Shown piece after piece: positions 41,904-49,823 of a DNA stretch of 64,000 nt. This DNA is from PALSA-612 sp035652235 (GTDB lineage: Bacteria > Actinomycetota > Thermoleophilia > Gaiellales > Gaiellaceae). The stretch is taken from positions 31,642 to 95,641 of the forward strand of contig DASREE010000058.1 in the NCBI GenBank assembly GCA_035652235.1, in the 5' to 3' direction. The translations under genes and the position numbers were made by a program. Positions within the stretch are counted from its first letter, which is position 1. Every line of letters begins with the position of its first letter. The notes below the pieces were generated by a model. The model saw only the letters and a list, made by a program, of their open reading frames with translations, did not search any database and was not told where the DNA came from.

Positions 41904-41932
41904 GGGGCCGTCCCTCCTTTGGGGGCGGCCCC
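41904..41932 (+). terminator. Hairpin after the Ig-like protein gene
   Basis: GGGGCCGTCCC (41904-41914) pairs with GGGGCGGCCCC (41922-41932), 11 bp with one G-U, around a 7-nt loop. It begins 7 nt after the stop. There is no T-run. Confidence 0.6.
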
Positions 41933-42010
41933 TGCCCGCCCGCGCGCCGCGGCGGCGGCGGCGATCCCCCACGAGGGGCGGCCCGGCGAGCCTCCGGCAG
42001 ACGGCAAGGC

Positions 42011-42016
42011 TAGGCT
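42011..42016 (+). promoter_or_regulatory. -10 box of priA (leaderless)
   Basis: TAGGCT (42011-42016) lies 6 nt before GTG 42023. Confidence 0.45.
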
Positions 42017-42022
42017 CGTCCG

Positions 42023-43945
42023 GTGCCCTTCGCGTCCGTCTACCCGCTCGTCCCGGGGCGTGCCGTCGCCCGTCCGTTCACCTACCAGGTCGAAGACGAG
42101 GTCGGCAAGGGGACGGTCGTGTCGGTGCGGTTCGGCGGGACCCGCCGGCGAGGCGTCGTCGTCGCGCTGGGCGGCGCACCGCCTCCCGGGGTCGAGGCCG
42201 TCGCGGCGGGCGCCGTCCTCGACGAGGTGCCGCCCGCCCTCGTCGACCTGGCGCTCTGGGTCGCCGACTACTACGGCTCCACGCCGGCGCGAGCGCTCGC
42301 GCTCGTCGCGCCGGCGAAACGCGCTCGCCGAGGCGCGCGCCGGACGCCGACGAGGGAGTGGGCGCTCGCCGCCGAGGCAGAGCCGGACTCGTTGAGCCGG
42401 CCGCAGCGGGTCGCGCTCGACCGGCTCGACCGGGCGCTGCGCGAGGGCGGGGGTCACTTCCTGCTGTTCGGAGCCACGGGGAGCGGCAAGACGGAGGTGT
42501 ACCTGCAGGCCTGTGCCCGGGCGCTCGCGCTCGGACGCGGCGCCGTCGTGCTCGTCCCGGAGATCGCGCTCACGCCGCAGACGCTCGGCCGCTTCCGCGC
42601 ACGGTTCGGCGACCGCGTCGCCGTGCTCCACTCGGGTCTGAGCGTCGCCGAGCGGCGCGACGAGCGCGAGCGGATCGCCTCCGGCGAGGCGCCCGTCGTC
42701 GTCGGCGCGCGCTCGGCGGTGTTCGCACCCGTACCCCGGCTCGGCCTCGTCTGCGTCGACGAGGAGCACGATCCGTCCTTCAAGCAGGAGGCCGATCCGC
42801 GCTACGACGCCCGTACGGTCGCGGCGAAGCGGGCCGTGCTGGAGGGCGCGGTCGCCGTCTACGGCAGCGCCACGCCGCGGCCGGAGAGCTGGGCTCGCCT
42901 CGAGCGCCTCGAGCTCGGCGAGCGCCTGGGCGCCTCGCTTCCGCCCGTGTCCGTCGTGGACATGCGCCGGGAGGCCGGCTATCCGCTCTCGGCGCCGCTG
43001 CTCGCAGCGCTCGCCCGCGTGGACGAGGACGGCGGCAAGGCGATCCTCCTGCTCAACCGTCGCGGTCTCGTGCCGGCGCTCCACTGCCGCTCATGCGGCC
43101 TGACCAGGCGCTGCCGCAGCTGCGACGTGGCTCTCGTCCTGCACGCGGACGGCGCGCTCCGCTGCCACCACTGCGGTGGCGCCGAGCCGGGCTCGCAGCG
43201 TTGCCCCGCGTGCGGGTCGCCCGAGGTGACGCGCGTCGGGGCAGGGACGCAGCGCCTCGAGCGCGAGCTCGCGGAGCGGCTCCCCGGCCTGCCGACGATC
43301 AGGCTCGACTCGGACACGGCCGCGCGGCCGGGAGCGCTCGCGCGGGCGCTCGAGCGGTTCGCGCGCAGCGACCGGGCCGTGCTCCTCGGGACGCAGATGG
43401 TCGCCAAGGGCCACCACTTCGGCGACGTCTCGCTGGCGGCGGTGGTCGATGCCGACACGGGCCTGGCCCTGCCGGACTTCCGGGCCGAGGAGCGGACCTT
43501 CCAGCTCCTGACGCAGCTCGCCGGTCGCAGCGGTCGCGACGCCCCGGGCCGCGTGATCGTGCAGACGTTCCAACCGGACGCGCGCGCCGTCTCGTTCGCG
43601 GCCCGCCACGACGTCGCGGGCTTCCTCGCCGAGGAGCTCGCACGCCGGCAGGAGCTCGGCTATCCGCCCTTCCGGCACATCGTGCGCGTGCTCGCCGCCG
43701 GCCCAGACCCCGACCTGCCGCGGCGGATGCTCGAGGAGATCCGCGACCGGCTCGGCGAGGCCGACGTGGCCGGGCCGGCCGCGCTCCTTCGCCTGCGCGG
43801 GCGCCACCGGGCGCAACTCGTCGCAAAGACGGCCGAGCCGCGGAGGATCGCGCAGGCGGTCGCACGGCTGCTCGGTGCAGCCGCACCGGCGATGCGCAAG
43901 GCGGGTCTGACCGCCGTCGTCGACGTCGACCCGCAGGCGCTCTGA
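42023..43945 (+). CDS. priA: Primosomal helicase PriA
   Basis: The 640-aa product has an N-terminal 3'-DNA-binding domain (1-95), Walker A GATGSGKTE (about 150), DEEHD (about 250), a zinc-binding insertion with eight Cys (about 355-405, HCRSCG through CPACG) and the C-terminal helicase lobe (GTQMVAKGHHFGDV, QLAGRSGR). PriA restarts stalled replication forks. The QLAGRSGR and GATGSGKTE motifs are intact, so helicase activity is expected. GTG 42023 follows a leaderless promoter. Confidence 0.92.
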   Translation: MPFASVYPLVPGRAVARPFTYQVEDEVGKGTVVSVRFGGTRRRGVVVALGGAPPPGVEAVAAGAVLDEVPPALVDLALWVADYYGSTPARALALVAPAKRARRGARRTPTREWALAAEAEPDSLSRPQRVALDRLDRALREGGGHFLLFGATGSGKTEVYLQACARALALGRGAVVLVPEIALTPQTLGRFRARFGDRVAVLHSGLSVAERRDERERIASGEAPVVVGARSAVFAPVPRLGLVCVDEEHDPSFKQEADPRYDARTVAAKRAVLEGAVAVYGSATPRPESWARLERLELGERLGASLPPVSVVDMRREAGYPLSAPLLAALARVDEDGGKAILLLNRRGLVPALHCRSCGLTRRCRSCDVALVLHADGALRCHHCGGAEPGSQRCPACGSPEVTRVGAGTQRLERELAERLPGLPTIRLDSDTAARPGALARALERFARSDRAVLLGTQMVAKGHHFGDVSLAAVVDADTGLALPDFRAEERTFQLLTQLAGRSGRDAPGRVIVQTFQPDARAVSFAARHDVAGFLAEELARRQELGYPPFRHIVRVLAAGPDPDLPRRMLEEIRDRLGEADVAGPAALLRLRGRHRAQLVAKTAEPRRIAQAVARLLGAAAPAMRKAGLTAVVDVDPQAL

Positions 43946-43948
43946 CCT

Positions 43949-43990
43949 GACCGGCCGCGATCGTCTCGGGACCGGCCGCGATCGTCTCGG
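43949..43990. repeat. Two-copy 21-bp tandem repeat
   Basis: A 21-bp unit beginning GACCGGCCGCGATCGTC is repeated perfectly at 43949-43969 and 43970-43990, directly after the priA stop. It is the longest of five such intergenic duplications in the window. Confidence 0.8.
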
Positions 43991-44121
43991 CGAAGCTTCG
44001 GCGGCGTCCGGCTCGCGGTCTTCGGGCGGGAGCTCGTCCGCGCGCCGCCGCGCTCGCCGTTCCCAGCCGGCTCGGCGCAGAACGAGCCGCGAACGTCCGC
44101 CGCGTGCGGGCTCTCGCGACT

Positions 44122-44127
44122 TACACT
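44122..44127 (+). promoter_or_regulatory. -10 box of def (leaderless)
   Basis: TACACT (44122-44127) lies 7 nt before GTG 44135, identical in sequence and spacing to the DAHP synthase promoter. Confidence 0.55.
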
Positions 44128-44134
44128 GGCGGTC

Positions 44135-44722
44135 GTGGCCGAGGTGGTGCACGGACAGCTCGTCGAGGAGCAGGAGGCAAAGCGGGATCCCGAGCAGGAG
44201 GAGCGGCGGCGGCGAGCGCTCGCCCAGATCCGCCAGTATCCGGATCCGGCCCTCCGGCTCGTCGCGCGCCAGGTGGAAGACTTCGACGACGGTCTGCGGC
44301 AGCTCGCCGAGCGGATGACCGGGCTGATGATCGACGCGGGCGGCATCGGCCTGGCCGCGACGCAGGTCGGCGTCGTCCGGCGGCTGTTCGTGTGCCGTCT
44401 CGGCGAGGACGAGGAGCTGCACGCGTTCGTCAATCCGCTCGTCACGGTCCGCGGCGGCGAGCGGGTCGTCGACGACGAGGGCTGCCTGTCGCTCAGGGGT
44501 GTGCAGGTGCCGGTCGAGCGTGCCGCCGCGGTCACCGTCGAGGCCCGGGACGTGCGGGGCGCGGAGGTCGTGCACGAGCTCGAGGGGCTCGACGCCCGCG
44601 TCGTCCAGCACGAGCTCGACCACCTCGACGGCGTGCTGATCCTCGATCGCACGACGCAGGAGGCGCGCCGGCAGGCGCTCGCGAGGCTGCGTCCGCGTCC
44701 GACGCTCGTCGCGCGCGGCTGA
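44135..44722 (+). CDS. def: Peptide deformylase
   Basis: The 195-aa product has the three deformylase motifs: GIGLAATQVGV (motif 1), DEGCLSL (motif 2, Cys metal ligand) and QHELDHLDG (motif 3, HExxH). It removes formyl from new proteins. An N-terminal extension of about 35 residues, rich in Glu, Gln and Arg, precedes the catalytic domain. The next gene, fmt, makes the formyl-Met-tRNA whose product this enzyme trims. Confidence 0.94.
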   Translation: MAEVVHGQLVEEQEAKRDPEQEERRRRALAQIRQYPDPALRLVARQVEDFDDGLRQLAERMTGLMIDAGGIGLAATQVGVVRRLFVCRLGEDEELHAFVNPLVTVRGGERVVDDEGCLSLRGVQVPVERAAAVTVEARDVRGAEVVHELEGLDARVVQHELDHLDGVLILDRTTQEARRQALARLRPRPTLVARG

Positions 44723-44723
44723 G

Positions 44724-45530
44724 GTGGCCCGGATCGGCGTCGCGGCGACGGCGCCCTTCGGAGCGGCTGTGCTCGAGCGGCTCGCGAAGCGCCACGAGGT
44801 GGCCTTCTGCCTCACGCGCCCCGACCGGCCGGCCGGCCGTGGCCGACGGACGACGCCGCCGCCGGCGAAGGTCACCGCCGTCCGGCTCGGGATCCCGGTG
44901 CTGCAGCCGGAGCGGCTCGAGCCCGACCTCGACCTGGGCGTCGGCGAGCTCGTGCTGGTCGCCTACGGCCGGCTCGTACCGCCGGAGCTGCTCGCCCGCT
45001 ACCGCTGGTGGAACGTGCACCCGTCGCTGCTTCCGCGCTGGCGCGGCGCGGCGCCCGTCGAGCGGGCGATCATGGCCGGCGACGCGGAGACCGGCGTGAC
45101 GGTGATCGAGCTCGTCGAGGAGCTCGACGCGGGGCCGATCGCCGCCCAGCGGGCGTTCCCGGTGGAGCCGGAGGACGACGCCGGAGCCGTGTACGCGAAG
45201 GCTGCGCCGCTCGCGGCCGAGCTGCTCGACGAGGTACTCGACGCGCCGGGTGAGGTCGTGCTCACGCCCCAGCCCGCGGACGGAGTCACCTACGCGGACA
45301 AGATCACCTCCGCCGACCGCCGGCTCGATCTCTCGGCGCCGGCGGCGGAGCTCGTGCGGCGCGTGCGCGCCCTGTCGCCGCACATCGGCGCCCGCGCCGA
45401 GCTCCACGGCCGGCCGGTGACCGTGTGGCGAGCGCGGGTCGGCAAGGACGGCTCGTTCCAGCCGGTCGAGGTGCAGCCCGACGGCGGGCGGCGGATGGCG
45501 TACGCCGCATGGCTGCGAGGTCTCCGCTGA
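44724..45530 (+). CDS. fmt: Methionyl-tRNA formyltransferase
   Basis: The 268-aa product has TRPDRPAGRGRRTTPPP near residue 35, the catalytic NVHPSLLPRWRGAAPV near 95 (Asn and His) and LDAGPIAAQ with the catalytic Asp near 135, then a short C-terminal tRNA-binding domain. At 268 aa it is about 40 residues shorter than usual, and the N-terminal FAGTPEF segment reads AATAPFG. It starts 1 nt after the def stop. rsmB starts inside its last 22 bases. Confidence 0.88.
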   Translation: MARIGVAATAPFGAAVLERLAKRHEVAFCLTRPDRPAGRGRRTTPPPAKVTAVRLGIPVLQPERLEPDLDLGVGELVLVAYGRLVPPELLARYRWWNVHPSLLPRWRGAAPVERAIMAGDAETGVTVIELVEELDAGPIAAQRAFPVEPEDDAGAVYAKAAPLAAELLDEVLDAPGEVVLTPQPADGVTYADKITSADRRLDLSAPAAELVRRVRALSPHIGARAELHGRPVTVWRARVGKDGSFQPVEVQPDGGRRMAYAAWLRGLR

Positions 45531-46762
45531 GCGCCGTCAGCCCCGCCCGCCGCGCCGCCTACGACGTCGTGCTGCGCGTGTTCGAGCAGGATGCGTACGC
45601 AGACCGCGTGCTCGAGGCCGTCGCGGAGTCGCTCGACACGCGAGACCGGGCGCTCGCCCAGCAGATCGCCTACGGCACCGTGCAGCGGGTGCGCACGCTC
45701 GACCACGGCATCGCAGCGCTCGCCCGTCGCGCCCCGGCGCGGCTCGACCCGCCGGTGCGGGCGGCGCTCCGGATCGGCGCCTACCAGCTCGCCTTCCTGA
45801 CGGGGGTCGCCCGCCACGCCGCCGTGAACGAGACGGTCGAGCTGGTGCGGGCGGCCGGGCTCGAACGCGCCGTCCCGTTCACGAACGCGGTCATGCGCCG
45901 TCTGAGCGTCGGTCTGCGGGAGCTGCTCGCGGGGCTTCCCGACCGCACTCCCGCCGAGGCTGCCGTGCGCCACTCCTACCCGGACTGGGTCGCCGAGACG
46001 TGGTGGCGCGACTTCGGCCGCGAGGGGGCGCTCGCGCTGATGGAGGCGCAGAACGAGCCCCCGGCCACGGTCGTCCGCCTGAACGCACGCAAGGAGGGCG
46101 CCGTGGCGGGGGAGCCGGACCCCGAGGTGCCGGGCGCTGTGCACGTCGAGCGCGTCGACCCGGCCTGGGTGGAGGCCGGGCTCGTCTGGCCGCAGAGCGC
46201 CGCCTCGCAGCTCGTCGGCCTTGCCGTCGGCTCGCGTCCGGGCGAGCGGACGCTCGACGTCTGCGCTGCGCCCGGTGGGAAGGCGACGCAGCTCGAGGGC
46301 GAGGTGGTCGCCGTCGAGAAGCACGCGGGCCGCGCGCGCGAGCTGGCCGAGAACGCGGCGAGGCTCGGCGCGCCCATCCGGGTCGTGCGCGCGGACGCGC
46401 TCCAGCTTCCGCCCGACCTCGACGGCTTCGACCACGCGCTCGTCGACGCCCCGTGCTCGGGCCTCGGCGTGCTCAACTCGCGCCCGGACCTGCGCTGGCG
46501 CGCGCACCCCCTGCCTGAGCTCCAGCTCGCGTTGCTGCGGGCCGCCGCGGCCCGCGTGCGGCCCGGGGGCACGGTCGTCTACTCGGTCTGCACCCTGAAC
46601 GCGGACGAGAACGAGGCGGTCGTCGACGCCTCCGGTCTCGACGTGGACGACCTGGGCGCCGAGTGGCCGCGCTTCCGGCATCCGTCGCGGCCGGAGTTCC
46701 TGCTCACGCTCCCGCACGTGCACGGCACCGCCGGCTTCTTCGTCGCCCGCTTGAGGGTGTGA
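45509..46762 (+). CDS. rsmB: 16S rRNA m5C967 methyltransferase
   Basis: The 417-aa product has an N-terminal NusB-like RNA-binding domain (1-130, RRAAYDVVLRVFEQDAYAD) and a C-terminal SAM-dependent domain with DVCAAPGGKATQL, the DAPCSGLGVL motif (catalytic-cycle Cys) and SVCTLNADENE with the second Cys. It methylates C967 of 16S rRNA. The ATG at 45509 is chosen because it starts the NusB-like part. Confidence 0.92.
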   Translation: MAARSPLSAVSPARRAAYDVVLRVFEQDAYADRVLEAVAESLDTRDRALAQQIAYGTVQRVRTLDHGIAALARRAPARLDPPVRAALRIGAYQLAFLTGVARHAAVNETVELVRAAGLERAVPFTNAVMRRLSVGLRELLAGLPDRTPAEAAVRHSYPDWVAETWWRDFGREGALALMEAQNEPPATVVRLNARKEGAVAGEPDPEVPGAVHVERVDPAWVEAGLVWPQSAASQLVGLAVGSRPGERTLDVCAAPGGKATQLEGEVVAVEKHAGRARELAENAARLGAPIRVVRADALQLPPDLDGFDHALVDAPCSGLGVLNSRPDLRWRAHPLPELQLALLRAAAARVRPGGTVVYSVCTLNADENEAVVDASGLDVDDLGAEWPRFRHPSRPEFLLTLPHVHGTAGFFVARLRV

Positions 46763-46799
46763 GCGGCGGAGAGAGGCCGGGACGGCCCGGGCTGCGTGC

Positions 46800-46805
46800 T
46801 TAGAT
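46800..46805 (+). promoter_or_regulatory. Possible -10 box of ribD
   Basis: TTAGAT (46800-46805) lies 7 nt before GTG 46813, in the only AT-rich spot of the gap. The geometry fits a leaderless start although the second base departs from TANNNT. Confidence 0.35.
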
Positions 46806-46812
46806 CATTTTC

Positions 46813-47760
46813 GTGGACGGCGGACACCTGCAGCGCGCGCTCGAGCTGGCGGAGGCGACGCTCGGCCGGGCGTACCCGAAGCCGGACGTCGGCGCGGTCG
46901 TCGTCTCGGCCGGCGGCGAGGTCGTCGGCGAGGGGTCGACCGAGCGGAGTGGCCGGCACGGCGAGATCGTCGCGCTGGCGGCGGCGGGCGAGCGCGCCCG
47001 CGGCGCCACGCTGTACGTGACGATGGAGCCGTGCGCCCACCACGGGTCGACGCCCCCGTGCGTGGACGCCGTTCTCGCGGCCGGCGTCGCCCGCGTCGTC
47101 GTCGGGTGCCGAGATCCGAACCCGGAGGCGGCAGGCGGGATCGAGCGGCTGCGCGCTGCCGGCGTCGCCGTCGACGTCGTCGACTCGTTCAAGGCGCGCG
47201 CGCAGAACGAGGGCTGGCGCACGTGGGTCTCCCTCGGCCGGCCGTTCGTCACCTGGAAGGTGGCGGTCACCCTCGACGGACGCGTCGCCGTTCCGGGCTC
47301 GCGCTGGGTCTCGGGCGAGGCGAGCAGGCGCCGCGTGCACGAGCTGCGCGCGCGCTCCGACGCCGTCGCCGTCGGCATGGGCACGGTGCGCGCCGACGAC
47401 CCGCGGCTCGACGCGCGCGGGGTCGAGGCGGAGCGGCAGCCGCGCCGGCTCGCGTTCGGGCGCGGGCCGCTCCCTTCCGGCTCGGCGCTCGAGCTGCGCT
47501 CCGGGCCGCTCGAGCAGGAGCTGCGCGCGCTCGCCGCCGAGGGTGTGCAGACGCTCCTGCTCGAGGGCGGCCCCACGCTGGCGGCGGCGTTCCTGGCCGC
47601 CGGCCTCGTCGACAAGCTGCTCCTCTTCGTCGCGCCCACCATCGCCGGGGCCGGGCCGCGGCTCCTCGGCGACCTCGAACGGCCGCTGCCGCTGTCGCGG
47701 CTCCGCGCGGAGCGGGTCGGCGAGGACGTGCTGCTGAGCGCGTATGTCCACGAGCCGTGA
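46813..47760 (+). CDS. ribD: Bifunctional riboflavin deaminase/reductase
   Basis: The 315-aa product has an N-terminal cytidine-deaminase-like domain with GRHGEIVAL and PCAHHGSTPPC (zinc ligands His, Cys, Cys) and a C-terminal DHFR-like reductase domain (from about 145, VTWKVAVTLDGRVA and LLLEGGPTLAAAFL). It carries out the second and third steps of riboflavin synthesis from GTP. ribE and ribH follow. Confidence 0.93.
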   Translation: MDGGHLQRALELAEATLGRAYPKPDVGAVVVSAGGEVVGEGSTERSGRHGEIVALAAAGERARGATLYVTMEPCAHHGSTPPCVDAVLAAGVARVVVGCRDPNPEAAGGIERLRAAGVAVDVVDSFKARAQNEGWRTWVSLGRPFVTWKVAVTLDGRVAVPGSRWVSGEASRRRVHELRARSDAVAVGMGTVRADDPRLDARGVEAERQPRRLAFGRGPLPSGSALELRSGPLEQELRALAAEGVQTLLLEGGPTLAAAFLAAGLVDKLLLFVAPTIAGAGPRLLGDLERPLPLSRLRAERVGEDVLLSAYVHEP

Positions 47761-47889
47761 GCTCTCGGCCGCGGCCGGCCCGCCGCCCCCGACCGGGCCG
47801 GCGCCGAGGTCGTGGAGCTCCTCCCGCCGCGTCGCGCCTGGCAGCTCGGCAACCGGGTCTGCTCGCGCCTCCGCCGGCCCGGGGATCGC

Positions 47890-47895
47890 TAGCCT
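47890..47895 (+). promoter_or_regulatory. -10 box of ribE (leaderless)
   Basis: TAGCCT (47890-47895) lies 7 nt before GTG 47903. So ribE-ribH has its own promoter separate from ribD, and I see no sign of an FMN riboswitch in the 142-bp gap. Confidence 0.45.
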
Positions 47896-47902
47896 TCGCC
47901 GG

Positions 47903-48544
47903 GTGTTCACGGGCATCGTGCGGGAGCGCGGCCGCGTCGTCTCGTTCGAGGGCGGCCCGGACGGCGCGCTCGTCCGGGTCGAGGCCCCCGCGACCGCGGC
48001 AGCGACCTCCGTCGGCGACTCCGTCGCGATCGACGGCTGCTGCCTGACGGCCGTCGAGGTGTCCGGCTCGCAGCTTGTCTTCCAGGCCGTGCCCGAGACG
48101 CTCCGCCGTACCTCCCTCCCCGGGCTCGGGCCTGGCACGGAGGTGAACGTCGAGCCCGCGTTGCGCGCCGGGGAGCCGCTCGGCGGCCACTTCGTCCAGG
48201 GCCACGTCGACGGCGTCGGCCGGATCCGCTCGGCGGAGCCGGAGGGCGACGGCCGCCGCCTCCACGTCGACCTGCCGCCGGAGCTGCTGCGCTACTGCGT
48301 CGAACAGGGCTCGATCGCCATCGGCGGGGTGTCGCTGACCGTGGCCGAGCTGGACGAGAAGGGCGTGGCCGTCGCGCTCGTGCCGCACACGCTCGCCGAG
48401 ACGACGCTCGCCGCGCTCGCGCCCGGCGACAAGGTCAACGTGGAGGTCGACGTGCTCGCGAAGTACGTCGATCGGCTCCTCGACGGGCTCGCCCGTCGGC
48501 AGGGGCTACGATCTCCCGACATGACGGCCGGGCGGGGGGCATGA
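47903..48544 (+). CDS. ribE: Riboflavin synthase alpha chain
   Basis: The 213-aa product has the two tandem lumazine-binding barrels of riboflavin synthase. It begins VFTGIVRERGRVV and repeats the pattern DSVAIDGCCLTAVEV and GSIAIGGVSLTVAEL, with GGHFVQGHVDGVG between. It dismutates two molecules of dimethylribityl-lumazine. GTG 47903 is the conserved start. The stop overlaps the ribH ATG. No ribBA gene lies between ribE and ribH. Confidence 0.94.
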   Translation: MFTGIVRERGRVVSFEGGPDGALVRVEAPATAAATSVGDSVAIDGCCLTAVEVSGSQLVFQAVPETLRRTSLPGLGPGTEVNVEPALRAGEPLGGHFVQGHVDGVGRIRSAEPEGDGRRLHVDLPPELLRYCVEQGSIAIGGVSLTVAELDEKGVAVALVPHTLAETTLAALAPGDKVNVEVDVLAKYVDRLLDGLARRQGLRSPDMTAGRGA

Positions 48545-49512
48545 CGGAGCACGACGAGCGCGAGGAGCGGCGCCGGCCCTTCGACGACACGGGCGACTGG
48601 CCGTTCCGCGACTCCGCTCCGTCGGCACCGGAGCCCGAGCCGCTGCCGCCGCCCGCGCACGAGCTCGATCCGCCCCCGGCCCCGCTCGCCGCCGATCCGG
48701 AGGCCGCCCCGGGCCCGCTCGCCGACCGTCCGCCGGCGGGGCTGGGTGGCGGGCCGGCGGCGGAGAGCCTCGAGGAGCGATTCGTGGGCGCCGAGGGCGT
48801 CCTCGCCGCCGACGAGCGGGCGAGCGTCCTGGACGCCGAGCCGGTCGCCGGCGTGGCGACGGGCGAGGACGGGCCGCAGCCCGACGCCGCCGCGGGCGCC
48901 GTGCCCGTGCGCGCGGGCTCCGCTCCGTCCCCCGTCGAGGATGGCGCCGCTCCGGAACAGGCGCCGCCGGGGCCGGGAGCGGCCGAGCCGGCCAGTGCAG
49001 AGGCGGAGCACCTGCCCGGCGAGCTTCGCATCCCCGCCGGCCCGGACCTGCTCGAGGGTGCGCCGAGCGGCTTTCGCCGCAGCGTTGCCGTCGTCGTCAG
49101 CCGCTTCAACGCCGAGATCACGAGCGCGATGCTCGAACGGGCGGTCGAGTCGCTGACGGAGGCCAACGTGGCGCGCGAGTCGATCACGGTTGTCCCCGTC
49201 CCGGGCGCCTTCGAGCTGCCGCTCGCGGCGATGGCGCTCGCGAAGACGAGGCGCTTCTCCTGCATTGTCGCCCTCGGCTGCGTCATCCGCGGCGAGACGC
49301 CGCACTTCGACTTCGTCGCCGGCGAGGCGGCGAGCGGCCTGCAGCTCGCCGCGCTCGAGACGGGCATCCCCGTCTCGTTCGGGTTGCTCACCTGCGAGAC
49401 GAAGGCGCAGGCCGAGGCGCGCATCGGCCGCGCGGCAGACGCCGTCCGGGCGGCGCTGGAGATGGCCGACCTGTTCAGCCACATCCGCACCCGGGCGGCC
49501 CGCTCCGGCTAG
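48541..49512 (+). CDS. ribH: 6,7-dimethyl-8-ribityllumazine synthase with a long disordered N-terminal extension
   Basis: Residues from about 178 to 323 form a normal lumazine synthase: VAVVVSRFNAEITSAML, VPGAFELPLAA and GETPHFDFVAGE (catalytic His). Residues 1-177 are low-complexity, rich in Pro, Ala, Glu and Asp, with no recognised domain, and start MTEHDEREERRRPFDDTGDW. The family is usually about 155 aa. The ATG overlaps the ribE stop (ATGA). Lumazine synthases form 60-mer shells or pentamers; a tail of this size would alter the shell surface or lumen. Confidence 0.88.
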   Translation: MTEHDEREERRRPFDDTGDWPFRDSAPSAPEPEPLPPPAHELDPPPAPLAADPEAAPGPLADRPPAGLGGGPAAESLEERFVGAEGVLAADERASVLDAEPVAGVATGEDGPQPDAAAGAVPVRAGSAPSPVEDGAAPEQAPPGPGAAEPASAEAEHLPGELRIPAGPDLLEGAPSGFRRSVAVVVSRFNAEITSAMLERAVESLTEANVARESITVVPVPGAFELPLAAMALAKTRRFSCIVALGCVIRGETPHFDFVAGEAASGLQLAALETGIPVSFGLLTCETKAQAEARIGRAADAVRAALEMADLFSHIRTRAARSG

Positions 49513-49524
49513 ACTTCCCGGCCG

Positions 49525-49716
49525 ATGTCCAAGGTCTGCGCCATCTGCGGCAAGAAGCCGTCGTTCGGGCACAACCGCAGCCACTCGATGGTCGCGACGA
49601 AGCGGCGGTTCGACCCGAACCTGCAGCGCGTGCGCGTCCTGGTCGCAGGCAGGGCGACGCGCGCCTACGTGTGCACGCGCTGCCTCAAGGCCGGCAGGGT
49701 CGAGAAGACGATCTGA
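49525..49716 (+). CDS. rpmB: 50S ribosomal protein L28 (zinc-ribbon form)
   Basis: The 63-aa product begins MSKVCAICGKKPSFGHNRSH and ends with CTRCLKAGRVEKTI. It keeps both Cys pairs (CAIC and CTRC), so this is the C+ zinc-binding form. TAGACT (49510-49515, overlapping the ribH stop codon) lies 9 nt upstream of the ATG. Order rpmB then recG is common in Gram-positive bacteria. Confidence 0.95.
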   Translation: MSKVCAICGKKPSFGHNRSHSMVATKRRFDPNLQRVRVLVAGRATRAYVCTRCLKAGRVEKTI

Positions 49717-49823
49717 CCGCCGGCGCGGCCGTCCCGCCTCCCCGCGTCCGCGCCCGGGCCCGGCGTGCGAGCCGGCACAGTCGCTAGCGTGCTCGGCTCG
49801 GGCCCGGCCCGGCCCGGATCGGC

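Noticed and set aside
47761..47902. FMN riboswitch between ribD and ribE
   Set aside because: None of the conserved RFN-element sequences is present, and ribE has a leaderless-type promoter immediately before its start.
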